Shown one piece after another: positions 1-11,099 of a stretch of DNA of 64,000 bases; the first letter of the stretch is position 1, and every line of letters begins with the position of its first letter. Location: contig AP026541.1 of the NCBI GenBank assembly GCA_026075535.2, positions 9,858,001-9,922,000 on the forward strand, read 5' to 3'. Position numbers and translations under genes: made by a program. Source of the stretch: Tricholoma matsutake (taxonomy: Eukaryota; Basidiomycota; Agaricomycetes; Agaricales; Tricholomataceae). The notes under the pieces were generated by a model that was not told the origin of the DNA, ran no database searches, and saw nothing but the letters and a program-made list of their open reading frames with translations.

Positions 1-400
1 GCCGGCACCCAGGATGTGTATGAAATGACTTACAAGGGAACTCATTCAAATTCTCCTCCAGCGACCACAGTTCGTCTGTCAGGGTATAGGAACCAAAGTA
101 GTCGGAAAGTGAATACGACTGGCCGAGGAAAAAGTTCTGCCAATCCATTCTGGCCTACATCATATCTTAATTAGCAGCCCTTAACGAGAAAGGCGCACAC
201 CAACCTTTTCTTTCACGATCTCCAATCGCTGAGGATCAACGACCAGTGATTTAATCCTGCTCATAATGTTCGTCGCCAGAACGGCCATCTTATCGTTATA
301 CCCTCTCATAGTAACATACAATCCGTTACTATGTTGATGCAGCTTGTACAAAAGACCTGCAAGTTCGGCGTCATACGAAAATTCGGCAAGCGAATTCTGA
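1..400 (-). pseudogene. M16A metallopeptidase (insulysin/Ste23-like) fragment
   Basis: Two minus-strand exons (400-205 and 154-1, continuing off the window) flank a 50-bp intron (155-204) with GT..AG ends and a CTAAT-type branch point. The first exon reads EFSYDAELAGL..GLYVTMRGYNDKM, the second DWQNFFLGQSYSLSDYFG. Both match the middle of insulin-degrading-enzyme-type peptidases, zinc proteases that cut small peptides; yeast Ste23 is the fungal member. The exon opens after a CTTAG acceptor at 401. Upstream (above 400 on this strand) there is only low-complexity sequence and unrelated repeats, so the N-terminal half with the HxxEH zinc site is not here. Either a long intron separates it or, more likely, the gene is 5'-truncated beside the TE block. 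Family is fairly sure; functional status unknown. Confidence 0.7.
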
Positions 401-658
401 CTAAGGGGAGGACGACAACAGGGAGCGGGAGCACGATGACGACCACATCGAGATGGCGGGACAGGGACATGGGAACCGGGAGGGCCAGACGATAGGCACA
501 ACTTGGGACGAGGACGGCGACAAGGTGTTGAGAATGCACCGTGAGTACCGTATTTGATGCGTGTGCTGTATTTAGTTTTGGCCAAGAAAAAATACAAACT
601 TACCTGGTAAGGCCGGTAAAGGACCAGACAAGGCGTCGGGGATGCAGTGCAATGAGCT

Positions 659-2333
659 ATGAATGTTCGAATACGAACGTTAATGACGAGTGAAACAGAA
701 AGTTTAGGTTGCGTTTGTCACACTACCATCACTGTCACATTAGTCGCAACCATGAATCAGCTTGCACTTCCATCCTCTTTCCTTGACGACGCAGATCCTT
801 TCCTACAAGGCGAATGTGTTCTTGTCAGATTCCCTATGCCTTTGAACATAGAAGATACCGATACCTTCACAGGTTCACAGCTTCTCCCATCTACTTCTGG
901 GGGAACCAGTCCCCAGCATTTTGCATTTATCTGTTCCTCTGTGTTGTGTGATGATGGATCATATGATGTTAATGCATACCCTATTGTCTCTTTCTCTAAC
1001 CAGGGAGGCGCATTGCTTGGATATAATGCACTGTCCCCTAACACGCAAACTTTTCTCATCCCACTCCCACCACCATCCCACTCCCACCACTTTTGAACCA
1101 CCATCCCACTCCCACCACTTTCGAACCACCATCCCACTCCTATAACATTCAGAAATCCCATTAATCTTATTGGAGGCTTCTTCCTGGGCAGAGATTCATG
1201 GCTCCTTGTCAATCCGTACAGGTTCATCATGCCTGAGGACAGAGCAGTCAGTCTGGTTTGATTCTTTCTGGTGTCTATGGTCCAAATATCGTCTTGCTAC
1301 AGTTCAGGCGATGGAACCCTCAGGTCCATCTAACCCACATACAGCTGCGTCAAATTGACAACTATCGCAATGGCCTCCAAAATCCACTAGGTGCCACCAG
1401 TGATGAAGGTGGGCAAGCTCAACCCCCCTTGGGTTATGGATCTACCAGCCGAGGGAGGGGGAGAGGGGGATGAGGGGGACGAGGTGGATGAGGTGGAGGG
1501 GGGCGGGGAGGGGACCAGGGGACTTTTGGAAATAACTCCAGACCAAGGATGAGAAGCCAAGGACAAGAAAGAGGAGCGGGAGGAAGTGGAGGAAGTGGAG
1601 GAAGACGATGGGGATGGGGGGCAGGGGGAGGGAGATATCGCAGAAACCTGGGTTGTTGTGGGAATAACCCAAGATTGCTGAAGAGAAGCCAGGGACATGT
1701 TGTGGGTGGTGAAGAAAGGGACCTAATGACACTAGCACCAGGGGAACTGAAGTACTTGGTTGTTGAGGATGTTGATGATGACCCCCGAGGTGCGAATTCC
1801 ATGTTCAAAGATGACCTCATGTTAATTGCAGGCCCTGGTGATGATGGAATGTGGCAAAGGGAGCTTACCAAATTTCTGCAAAATGAGGCGAAAGAGGTAC
1901 AAGAACACAGTGTTGCGAGGGTGCATGACTGGCTCCATTCTTAAGTAAACAGAATTTTGAAAAGTACATGCAATTATGACTGTTATCTTTGAAGGTCGTT
2001 GACAAGTTGATTTTTTGCATACATTTACTGGCTTCCGAGAATTTCTTAGTAGAGGGTAGAGTTGAGGTTACATTCTCAGAAAGAATGAGACATCATTGTG
2101 AGACCCTAGCATACCTACAGAACAAGGAGGTGGTGAGATCTGAGATGGATGTTGCTGATCACAATGGACTCAGATCATCAACACCATCGACTGTGACTGT
2201 TGACGATGACTGGGCCAGCAGCATTCCAGAGCCCACATTGCATCTCTCTACACAGACTGTGTTGGCTTTATCGGTCATGATATCTTTTTCAGACATGCCG
2301 GTGCCAAGTGTCAACTATTTGGTTCAATTATAG
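659..2333 (+). pseudogene. Decayed multi-exon gene, unknown repetitive family
   Basis: Several plus-strand open segments seem to form one multi-exon gene: 659-1096 (acidic and Pro/Ser-rich, ending in a His/Pro/Ser repeat), about 1150-1255 (IGGFFLGRDSWLL.., in another frame), about 1311-1473 (ending in an RGRGRG tail), 1549-1944 (Gly/Arg-rich, then EERDLMTLAPGELKYL) and 1989-2333. Frame changes coincide with plausible introns such as the one starting GTTTGATT near 1255 and ending CTACAG at 1310. I do not recognise a domain. The style (low-complexity tail, RG repeats) resembles hypothetical proteins dispersed with transposons in agaricomycetes, but that is an impression. An antisense frame over 757-1230 is a shadow of the first segment. 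Confidence 0.35.
1070..1140 (+). repeat. 28-bp minisatellite (2.5 copies)
   Basis: A 28-bp unit starting CCACCATCCCACTCCC and ending TTGAA or TCGAA occurs twice in full and once in part. It lies at the 3' end of the first open segment of the decayed gene and encodes a Pro/Ser/His run. Confidence 0.8.
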
Positions 2334-2887
2334 AAATATCATAAGATTCATAACAAATCATAAAAGAGTTATGTGCAATGCTGCCAACTGCCACCATCTC
2401 ACTGAAGCCTATGATTGTACACAGGTGATGTATTGCTCATCCACCTTGGGATCAATGATGATAATCTTCCCCTGACCTCTCCCTAGCAGCAGCCTGCACA
2501 TCTATCCACCCAGAAGTGTTTGAACTAGTGATGGGGCCATGAATCGCCATATCCCAGGGCTCATAGGGATAGTAGGAACCATGAATGTAAGGCATGAAAG
2601 ACCATGGTGTCCCAGGCAAGAAAACAAACCCAGAGATAATGAACCCAGAGATAACAACAGCTCTGACACTGGCAGTGAATGTCAGACATCAACACAGCCT
2701 GGGAAGGATATGTAGGGCTCACACTCAGGCACAACTCAAAAGACTCCCTACTCAAAAGACTTCCTCTCCTTTCCCTTGCCATGGGACATCTGCCAGAGCT
2801 CCTCAATTTATTTACGAGACAGCACAAGGACCATATCGATCCCCCACAGGAAGTGGCAACCTAGTTAATCTTGTGAATGGTCATGGC

Positions 2888-3425
2888 GGACTCAACACCC
2901 CATAAAATTCTGTGATCCCCACCCACACTCATCAATGTGAGCTTCGTCAACCCCAACCTTCACACAAAATTGCATCTTCACCGACCAGCTAGCACACATC
3001 ATCTTCGCATCAGAACTAGATGACTGCGAAGAGTGTGGAAGGGTGTGTTGGCATAAGGAGGAGGGACATGAGATGGGGATGAGGATGGGGCAAGGCATGT
3101 AAGCATATCAAGCACTGCATGTCCCTCCTGCACACCCCTAGTCAATCATGCGCAGTCACAGTGGGCTTGACACCCCATAAACTGTGATCCCCACCACCGC
3201 ACTCATCAAAGCGAGTTTTGTCCACCCCAACCTTGACATGAATAGTGCAAAATTTTAATCTTCAGAGGTACACCTGACTGGCTAGCGTCTTCATCTTCAT
3301 GTCATCTTCACATCATAAGAAGATGAGTGTGAAGAGTGTGAAGTGGTGTGTTGACATAGGGAGGAGGGATGTACCAGTCGAGGTCAGGGTGAGATGGGGA
3401 TGGAGATGAGGTGAGGCATATAAGG
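2888..3425 (+). repeat. Imperfect tandem duplication of about 260 bp
   Basis: Two diverged direct copies, about 2888-3110 and 3160-3425, share ACACCCCATAAA, TGTGATCCCCACC, a GAAGAGTGTG..GTGTGTTG block and GAGATGGGGATG. Part of the unit (CTCTTGACCACC..GACAAGGTACAG) recurs near 4110-4160, past the hairpin MITE, so the MITE sits inside this repeat family. No coding signal is seen; 2334-2887 is likewise without a supportable gene. Confidence 0.6.
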
Positions 3426-3515
3426 AAATTGTGCATGGGCTCAATGTGTCTCTTGACCACCGGACAAGATAACGAGGTACAGCGGGCGGAGGACAATGAG
3501 GATTACAAGGGCTCA

Positions 3516-3862
3516 TAGTGTTGCCACGGCTCGAGCCATATTTTTTGCTATCTTGGGAAATAAATTACATAAAATCACTAAAATATTTGAGGAGCTAGAT
3601 CCCATCAAAAGCCAAGGGGTCTCCTGCCAACCCTAAGCGATCGGAGAAGTGGTTCCTGAGATATTCTGGTGGCTTTGAAACAGCTTGGCTTGAGCCATTT
3701 CAAAGCCACCAGAATATCTCAGGAACTGCTTCTCTGATTGCTTAGAGTTGGCAGGAGACCCCTCGGCTTTTGATGGGATCTAGCTCCTCAAATATTTTAG
3801 TGATTTTATGTAATTTATTTCCCAAGATAGCAAAAAACGTGGCTCGAGCCATGGCAACACTA
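3516..3862. mobile_element. Hairpin (foldback) MITE, TA-flanked
   Basis: A 347-bp near-perfect palindrome: two 165-bp arms (3516-3680 and 3698-3862) around a 17-bp spacer. Both ends read TAGTGTTGCCA on their own strand, so the element is bordered by TA on each side, as expected for a Tc1/mariner-type TA target duplication. The arms differ at only a few sites. The inner TGGCTTGAGCCA of the spacer resembles the outer TGGCTCGAGCCA. There is no coding capacity; open frames across it read the same arms on both strands. Superfamily is inferred only from the TA. Confidence 0.85.
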
Positions 3863-4240
3863 ACATTGTCAAGGGGCATAGCATTAGAGAAGCAACCAGT
3901 GCATGAGGATGCATATGGACATCCGACATTGTGCATATGTTTCAACTGCACAATCTCTACCATTGCTGCATGTTTGAGGCTGGCCATCTCCCCATTCCCA
4001 CCATCATCATATCTGTATATCATAGGAGCAGATGAGTACAAAGAGGTGGGATGAGGCAAAGAGTATAAGCATATCGGGTGCAGGAATGATCCAGAGATGA
4101 CAGCATGGGCTCAACCTATCTCTTGACCACCCACCTGACAACATGACAAGGTACAGTGGGGAGGACAAGGATTGTGAGGGATGTCAGCACTGGAGAAGCA
4201 ATGAGAGGATGCACATGAATATTGGGTGTCATACATATAT
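3863..4240. other. Non-coding spacer
   Basis: Mostly diverged copies of the 2.9-3.4 kb repeat family (for example GACAAGGTACAGTGGGGAGG near 4147). No gene, RNA or regulatory signal could be supported. Confidence 0.5.
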
Positions 4241-4514
4241 TGTGACTGCTGGAAGCCTAGCCTGTAGTTGGGCTAGGAAACACTGGAGGGAGAGGTAGAA
4301 AGGGAGAAAATATAGGAACTCACTGCTAACCATGCGAAATAACAAGACAATGATGTGTAATTAGGAGTGAGAAATAATACAAAAGCAGAGTTTCTAGAGA
4401 AGTGAGAAGGGAAAAAGGAAGAATGGGGAATTTTCTGTATATAGTGGTATATGTGGTTCGAAGCATATGCATATACAAACAGATGTCAATAGGATGATGT
4501 AAGCCAGGCTTACA
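4241..4514 (-). repeat. 3' LTR of gypsy element C
   Basis: A 274-bp segment that on the minus strand starts TGTAAGCC and ends AGTCACA. It is directly preceded on that strand by the purine-rich GAGTGGGAGGG (about 4515-4528), the expected polypurine tract. The boundary at 4241 rests on the TG..CA rule only, because no second LTR copy is available for comparison. Confidence 0.6.
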
Positions 4515-6150
4515 CCCTCCCACTCTTAGAAAAGTGTCTCTGGCTAGTATGGTAAGAAATCAAACCCAACATCAACCAGCAACAGGTGCATTAAAAAACC
4601 CAATGGGAAAAAGCTACCATGTTCCCTGTGCCCTATCAGCCTTCCAGTGGTCCAGCACTTCACAGTTTTCAAGTTCCCATTGAGGAAGCCACAGGTCGTC
4701 ATTCTCGGAGTATCCTGACCACCTTACTAGATATTGATATCCATGGCCCCTTCTTCATTCATCGATGATTTTTTCGATGTGGTATTCCTCCATGCCATTC
4801 TTGGTCAACAAAGGGCCAGGGTGTTCAAGCTCACAGGATTCATGGTGTCACTTCAACAGGGAGGCATGATAAGTGGGGAACACCTTTGGTGAGTTCGGCA
4901 GGTGCAGGGTGTATGACGACATCTCTGGAAATGTTTTTATTACTGAGAAAGGCCCATCATAGTGAGGAAAAAATTTTGCCACTCTGGCCTTGTCACCCGC
5001 CTTAAATTCTCGATGGTGGTGAAGGGTGGCAAGCATCACTTTGTTGCCCATGAGGTACATGTCCTTGTTACCTTGTGTTTTGTTTGCGAAAAAGGCTTGC
5101 ATGACTTTAGCGCCGAGCAGGGCATCTTTTGCCTCTGCAACATCAGCTTCAATTTGAGAGATTATATCTCGTGCAGCAGTCTCTTCAGGGGTATGCTCCT
5201 GGTATTAGAGGAGGGATGACATGCGGGCTTTGGCCCATGCAGATTTGAAATCCTGAGAATCCCATAGAACCATTCACAGAGTTCATCATGTGGAAGCAGA
5301 TGATGGGAAATGCTTGCACCCATCCCTTCTGGTTAGGTTCAACGTGGAATCATACACACTGGTTAAGTGTTTTGTTTGTGCGCTCACTAGCACCATCAGT
5401 TTGGGGGTGGTATGCGGTGGACATTTTCAGATGTACCCCAGTGAGCATGTGTAAAGCTTTCCAGAATTTGGACATGAATAATTTATCATGGTCAGAAATA
5501 AGCTCTAGTGGCAAGCCATTTTTGCATTCTCGAGATCTCTTCTCATATTAGGCCAATAATAACAGTGCCTGATACTGACATATGATTTGTCTGCACCGAA
5601 GTGTCCAAGCGAGTAGTGTGCAAGCCAGAAAAGATCCTTGCACAGTATCCCATATCTAGGTATCACCAGGCGGTCTCCCAAGTACCAAAGCTCATTAATC
5701 ATGCAGATTTCAGGCATGCCAGCAGTCACATTCACAAGTTTCAGACAGAATTTGTCATGTTTGTATCCTTCATGAACTTCATTGAGAAAGGATTTGTCAG
5801 CAGTGATTGTCAGCACTGCATTGCAAGAGGTTGACTCATTCATCCAGCAGTCCCATCGTAAGGGTGAGTCAGCTACATTGACATCTTCTGAAGGCTCGTC
5901 CTGTGTATCTGCTGGCAGGTGGGAGAGTGCATCCGCAACAGTGTTGTCTTCACCACGGATGTAATAAATGTTCATGTCGAATTGTGAGAGATGTTCTATC
6001 CATTGGGCCTGCCGCCATGACAAATCTTTTTGGATATCAAAGTTTTCAAGAGTGCGATGGTCTGTATACACAATAAACTGTGATCCAAGAAGGTCAGACC
6101 GCCACTTACTTAGCACCCGCATGATTGTCCAATGCCTCCCCTCAACCCCC
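4241..6150 (-). mobile_element. Truncated chromodomain Ty3/gypsy element (C), 3' half
   Basis: The 3' portion of a minus-strand Ty3/gypsy retrotransposon: RNase H tail, integrase, chromodomain, polypurine tract and 3' LTR. Gag, protease and reverse transcriptase are missing. The RNase H frame breaks near 6150, just inside the element, where the split TE-associated gene begins, so the 5' half was lost before or during formation of this junction. No upstream LTR of this family is visible. Confidence 0.85.
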
Positions 6151-6152
6151 AA
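4612..6152 (-). pseudogene. Gypsy C pol remnant: RNase H, integrase, chromodomain
   Basis: On the minus strand 6152-5505 encodes RNase H (VYTDHRTLENFD, then DNTVADALS) and the integrase zinc-binding region (GHFGADKSYVSIR..YYWP). About 5500-5100 holds the integrase core in broken frames (SDHDKLFMSKFWK, MSTAYHPQTDG). 5102-4848 holds the GPY/F-type module (DKARVAKFFPHYDGPF). 4800-4612 holds a chromodomain (EEYHIEKIID, stop, RRGHGYQYLVRWSGY..WLPQWELEN). That in-frame TGA and several frameshifts make it non-functional. In Ty3 elements the chromodomain targets integration to modified histones. Confidence 0.85.
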
Positions 6153-6174
6153 GATGTGGATCTAGCACAGTTAC

Positions 6175-6477
6175 ATGGAGCCCTTGATAGAGGGGTGTTC
6201 GAGCAGCCATGGAATGCCAATCTTCCCATTCAGGCTTCCCACCCCTGAACAAGGTCCCTTACCCCCAATGGCAGAACATAGCTGGACAACTGCACCAAGC
6301 ACCCCCAGAAGGTCAGTTTTTCTTTTAACTGTGATATCATTTGCACTTACTATTAGCACATCCCAAACATAGAGCAGCCACACCACTGCCTTGATGTTCA
6401 CTTGCCATATGGATGTGGAAATCAAGGGAAGGATGGGCCCCTAGTGTTGACAATCATTACATTTGACATTGATGGCA
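6175..6477 (+). pseudogene. 5' part of a TE-associated gene split by gypsy A
   Basis: About 6175-6330 is an exon-like segment, followed by a putative intron starting GTCAGTTTTTC and ending TACTATTAG. The next exon reads HIPNIEQPHHCLDVHLPYGCG..GPLVLTITFDIDG up to 6477, where the LTR of gypsy A starts. The frame continues after the far LTR at 44675. Joining across one copy of the 5-bp target duplication gives FDIDG-IPEEDF in frame. The protein type (acidic, no domain I recognise) resembles repetitive agaricomycete hypothetical proteins. The first segment has stops in the frame that would connect, so the gene is probably dead anyway. Confidence 0.55.
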
Positions 6478-6660
6478 TGTAGTAAAGTGGAGGGGGTAGA
6501 CTTATATCACACACCGCAAGAACACGATTAACATATATTTTGCTGTTGTGTAAAAAAGTCTCTCAATCTAATTAAAACTGGCCCTTATAAAGAGACCAGT
6601 GGCTTGTGCAAACACTAAGTAAATATATGTAAATACTGGGCATCACCCCAGATCACTACA
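6478..6660 (-). repeat. 3' LTR of gypsy A with polypurine tract
   Basis: 183 bp, minus-strand ends TGTAGTGATC and TTTACTACA. It is preceded on that strand by AGAAGGGGAGAA (6661-6672), a good polypurine tract. Next to the tract is a 16-bp palindrome, CTTGGACGGTCCAAG-type, at about 6676-6691. A TATA-like CTTTATAAG lies at 6584-6592. Confidence 0.9.
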
Positions 6661-6829
6661 TTCTCCCCTTCTGGCTTGGACGGTCCAAGCCAAAACCCAA
6701 AACAAACAAAACATGTACAAGAAAGTTTGTCTTCACCATGATGGCGGGAAGGAAACTAAGTCCCAAGGAGGCAGGGCGATGGAAATCCATTCCACATCCG
6801 AGCGGGGTGGAGATGAGAGTCATGCAAGA

Positions 6830-9270
6830 GGTTATTTTGCCTCCTCACCATGTAGGGAGGAGGTGGAAGGCAAGGGTTCCATACCAACAGTGTCATCAAG
6901 ATCCATCCCGCCTCTGAGCGGAGTGGAGAGAATAGTGGGGGTCAGAGGAGCCATGGTTTGGGAGACAGGGATCAGAGGAACAGGGGAAGGCCCGGGCAAC
7001 TGTTCTCCTCCAAGGGGAGCAGTCATGGAGCCCGCCTCTTCATCAGTCTCTGACACTGAGTCAGTCTCCTCGGTGTCATATCCCTTTTTGTTCTGTTGAC
7101 TTTGGGTGACCCACGTGGTGGGGAAGCTAGACTGGATTGCTCCAGACTTGTTTAGAGCCACGCTCGCAGTGGCAGCATGTTGTCTCCCTCACTCATTTTT
7201 GGCACGGTTCTTATTGGCCTTGGTTCGACGTGGGGGACCCACATAGGTCCATCCCCCGTCAGCATAGTCTGGGGTCACCAACACTTGGGAGGCGGTGTCT
7301 TGAACCAGCTTGGGGACTCCAGGGATCGGATTGGACTCAACCGCAATGATGGGCTGAGTAGGAATAGGATTGGTGGATGGGGGAATGACAGCAGAGGGAA
7401 CTGTCATTGTGGATGCATCAATATTCAACCATGCCTGAGGCAAGTTAGGATGAATGGAGAGGGATCAAAAGCCAGATGGGCCTGCTGGTGGGAAGACCAC
7501 TAAGGTCAGAGCAGCAGGGGTAGGTGCAGTAGGAGACATGGGACATCGAGGTGCAATGTGCATGGACACTAACAACCCTGGGTGGCCTCCCAGGGGAAAT
7601 GCAAGGTTGAGTGCGTCGGGGTCTCATTTCTGCTTAGGAGGCAGGGGCTGAGTTAAACACTTGCTCCCCAGTGGGGCAATCCACCACTGGGGTTCCATCA
7701 TCAAAGGGGCGTTGTAGGTGTTGGGGGCAGGTAACTGCTTCAAACATTGGAGAATGTCTGAAGCCGGAGCCGAGTCTTCTTCACGTTGTGACTCCACTGC
7801 CCCAGTGACCCATGCTAGCCCATAATGATAAGCTTCTCTCATCTCATGGTCAGAGACTCCCAGAAGAGTGAGATGGCGAACCATGTCCTCGACAGTGATG
7901 TTGGGAGAAATGTTCAACATAAACTGTTGATCATGCTGAATGCTAATAGATAGGTGTAGCTCCTGGTGGGTCCTTCAGTATAACCTGGGGGTACAGAACA
8001 CTTCTGCCAGGAGTAATTGTAATAGTTGTTTTTGCTTCTGGGGAATCCCAGAAGGAATTTGTTGCCTCATGAGGAGCATTCCTCGAACATGAGGGAGGCT
8101 AACTCGCAAGTGATCCAGTATCAACGTGGAGGCATTCCAGAATTGAAATAGTTGGTGATGCATAAACCATGCCCAGGACTCTGGTGAGTCGTTGACTGGA
8201 GGCTGAGGCATCCAGTCAGGGTCCTGGAGTTGGCGGATTCCCTTAGCTGACTGGTGCTCCACGGGCAACCACTTGGGAAGTCTCCAGGTCGCAATCGTGT
8301 GGCTCATGAACAACGTGTGAGCTGCAGGGGCGGTTAGACTGGCCATGCGTACATATGACTGGGCCCATCGAAGGTCCAGTTCATTTCCTTCTCGTTGGGC
8401 AGCCACCACCCAGCAATTGAACTCTGCCACACTTCGGGGTAGTTCTGGGGCCATAGATGGGGGTTCCCTAGGAGCGGGTACCCAGTTGGCAGACCGGGAA
8501 TGGGAGAGGGATGGGACCTGGAGGTGATGTTTCAGAGAGGCGGGTGGAAGCGGCGGGTAGTGGGTGCGAAAGCCATCCACATCCATGGCATCAATGGAGG
8601 TTCAAGGAGGATGGGAAGGACCAGGGGGCAGAGTGGCAGGCCTTGAAGCAGCACCTGCGTAGTTGGATCGAACGAGGGGCCCAGCGACTGGGGAAGGCTC
8701 GTGAGTGCAGGATCTCTTAGTGGGCCAGTCTTCTCACCATCAGTCCACCTGATCCTTGAGGCTGTGAATCCTAGCCTTGAGGTCGGCGATCTCATCATTG
8801 TAGCTGTCGTACGTCTGCTCAGCGGTGCGTCTGACTTCCGCTGTGAGGTCTCGGTCTTGTTGATCCCGAGCCTCAAAGTAGTCCCTGTCCTGTTTGAATT
8901 CATGCTGGTACACATGCATCACATAGGCCTTGCAAACTTTGCATCCTACCTGGTGAACTATGACACCCAGGTGACTATCATACCTCCACTCCTCCCTAGG
9001 GGGGGTGGTCCTCATTTCTTGTCTCTGATTGACTCTCGCGTGCTCAACAGAGCTGCCAGTGGATGGAGACCATCTTCTCCTATCCTCTCTCCTTGAGCCT
9101 TGCAGTTCAAATTCTCTCCTCACTTCCCTCCTCGAGCTCTGCAGTTCAAGGTCCCTCCTTCCTTGCCTTTCCTCCCTCCTATCCCTCCCCCTTTGAGGCA
9201 CATTGGCCTCATGAAAACGGTGAAAAGTTGGCGAGTCGTCCATTGAGTAGTCGTTGGACTCGCCATCCAT
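6830..9270 (-). pseudogene. Gypsy A third ORF downstream of pol
   Basis: Downstream of the integrase, minus-strand frames from an ATG at 9270 to about 6830 form one decayed ORF of roughly 800 codons. Order: an acidic start (MDGESNDYSMDD), an Arg/Glu-rich repeat stretch (RREVRREFELQGSRRED type), a Cys pair (GCKVCKAY), a coiled coil (EIADLKARIHSLKDQ), a Pro-rich linker, a Trp-rich globular stretch (8586-7975, 7920-7624) and an acidic Ser/Thr/Pro tail (7443-6832). Frames are broken near 8600, 7970, 7620, 7440 and 7170. It is not a chromodomain, RNase H or recognisable envelope protein. It lies between pol and the polypurine tract, so it belongs to the element. Function unknown. Confidence 0.6.
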
Positions 9271-9454
9271 GATGAATGGTTGGACTTGAAGAAAGAAAAA
9301 AAAAATTGATTCAACTCCGCTGGTCAACTGTACAGCATTTTCCCATGCCTCAGGAAAAACATGACCGTCACACCTGAAGAGTTTGAATCTTCCCACTGTT
9401 GTGGAAGATGCCAGGCCCACAGCCACCTGGCCTTCTTGACCAAGTCGAGAAGTT

Positions 9455-11083
9455 CTATCGCCCTTTGCGTGCTGGTGCATGCTTGGGCAGATCCATCCAT
9501 TCCTTGGCACCCACAAGGGCCAAGTAAGCATCCAGGGCAGCCAACTCATTGCACATGGCCAGCGGTTCCCAAGTGGACTTGCCCACACTCCACTTCACTT
9601 CCAATTCCAATGCACAACCCTTCCAACGATGGGACGTGATCTCCTCGACCCACCATTTGGCGTCATCAGGGGCGCCAAAGTTGTAAGGGTCCAGGCACCT
9701 TCTGTTGGGAAACAGGGCTTCATCATTCTCATAATGGGGACGTAGCAGGTTCACATGGAATCTGCCATGTATCCGCTGACTCTGGAGCTTGGAAGGTAAG
9801 TCCAGATTATAATTGGAAGTATCTGGGTAGCTACACAGGACCTCATACGGTCCTATGAACTTGGGAAGGAGCTTACTGGCCCTCCCCTTGGGCAATGTCA
9901 GGTTCTTGGTAGAAACATATACTTTCTCTCCTGGTCTGATGTCGGGCTCCTTTCCACGCCGTTTGTTGGCATGGAACTGTTGGAACACGTGCTCAGTGAT
10001 AATATTGTTGTGAGTGATTGCCATGTTGCATAACACATCCATGGCAAAGGTCCATACTCCGGGTGGCACTTGCTCTGGAGTAGGTATTTCTCACATCATG
10101 CGAGGAAGATACCCATAGGTTACCTCAAACGGAGCCATCCCAGTGACCCGATTGATGGTGGAGTTGATAGTGAACTCCACCAATGCCAGGAATTTGACCC
10201 AGTCTTTCTGGTTGGAAGCCACAAAAGACCATAAGATCTGAGCGATGGATCGATTGGCTCACTCAGTAGCACCATCCGTCTGATGATGGAAGGAGGTGGA
10301 CATCAGTAACTTTACATTCAAGACTCGGTGGACTTCCTGCCACCAGCGGGAGGTGAACTTGGAATCCCAGTCCGAAACAATGGATCCAGGCAACCCATGC
10401 AGCCTAACTATCTCTTTGATGAAAAGAGATGATAACTCAGAGGTGGTGGTGGTGATTGTTATGGGAACCAGGTGCACCATAGATGACAATCGGCATATCA
10501 CCACCCATAGGTAATTAAACCCTTCTGACTCAGGGAATGGACCAATAAAGTCCATCCCTATGGATTCCCAAGGATGGATCAGGGTGGGCAATGAATGTAA
10601 CTTACCCATGGGGGAGCAATACTCCCCCTTGGACTGAATGCAGGCCTCACACAATTCACAGAACTTATCCACTTTGTATTGGAGGCGAGGCCACCAATAC
10701 CATCGCCTAATATACTCAGAGGTCTTTGCCAGGCCAAAGTGCCTGATGATCGAGTGGGCTTGGTTGATGATATGGCCATGTAAAGTCGTGTCCTTGGAGG
10801 GTGCCGAGGGAACACACACAACATGTTCTCCTCCTTTGTTCTTCATCCATATTATACTGTCGATCACCTCAAAGTCGGGGTGATCTTCCGGGTTATCCAG
10901 GACTTTGCCAAATACCTTGTCCTCCTTATATCCCCATTGGATGTCCTCATCCATTGGGTCCTGTTCTGACAAGGACACCTTCAAATCCTGGTGTTTGGCC
11001 AGTGATTCATATACCGTGGGGTCTTCCCCTTGGGGCTCTTTAAGACCTCCCATCCCATTCTCGTCCTGCGCACCGGCGAGCAC
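9455..11083 (-). pseudogene. Gypsy A integrase and C-terminal chromo-like module
   Basis: From 11083 down: an N-terminal H2C2 zinc finger (HSIIRHFG..CELCEAC), then the core with catalytic residues in GMDFIGPF, SIVSDWDSKFTS and HHQTDGATE. A TGA follows the catalytic Glu directly (near 10259). The frame resumes as NRSIAQILWSFVASNQ..PFEVTYGYLP and, from 10069, a GPY/F-like module (PKFIGPYEVL) and a chromo-like end (LELEVKWSVGKSTWEPL). The acidic triad is preserved while the reading frame is not. Confidence 0.85.
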
Positions 11084-11099
11084 CGCTGTGGCCAGTTCT

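Noticed and set aside
3742..4059. Overlapping frames on both strands of about 100 codons
   Set aside because: They lie in the palindromic MITE; each strand shows the same sequence, so open frames are mirror images, not genes.
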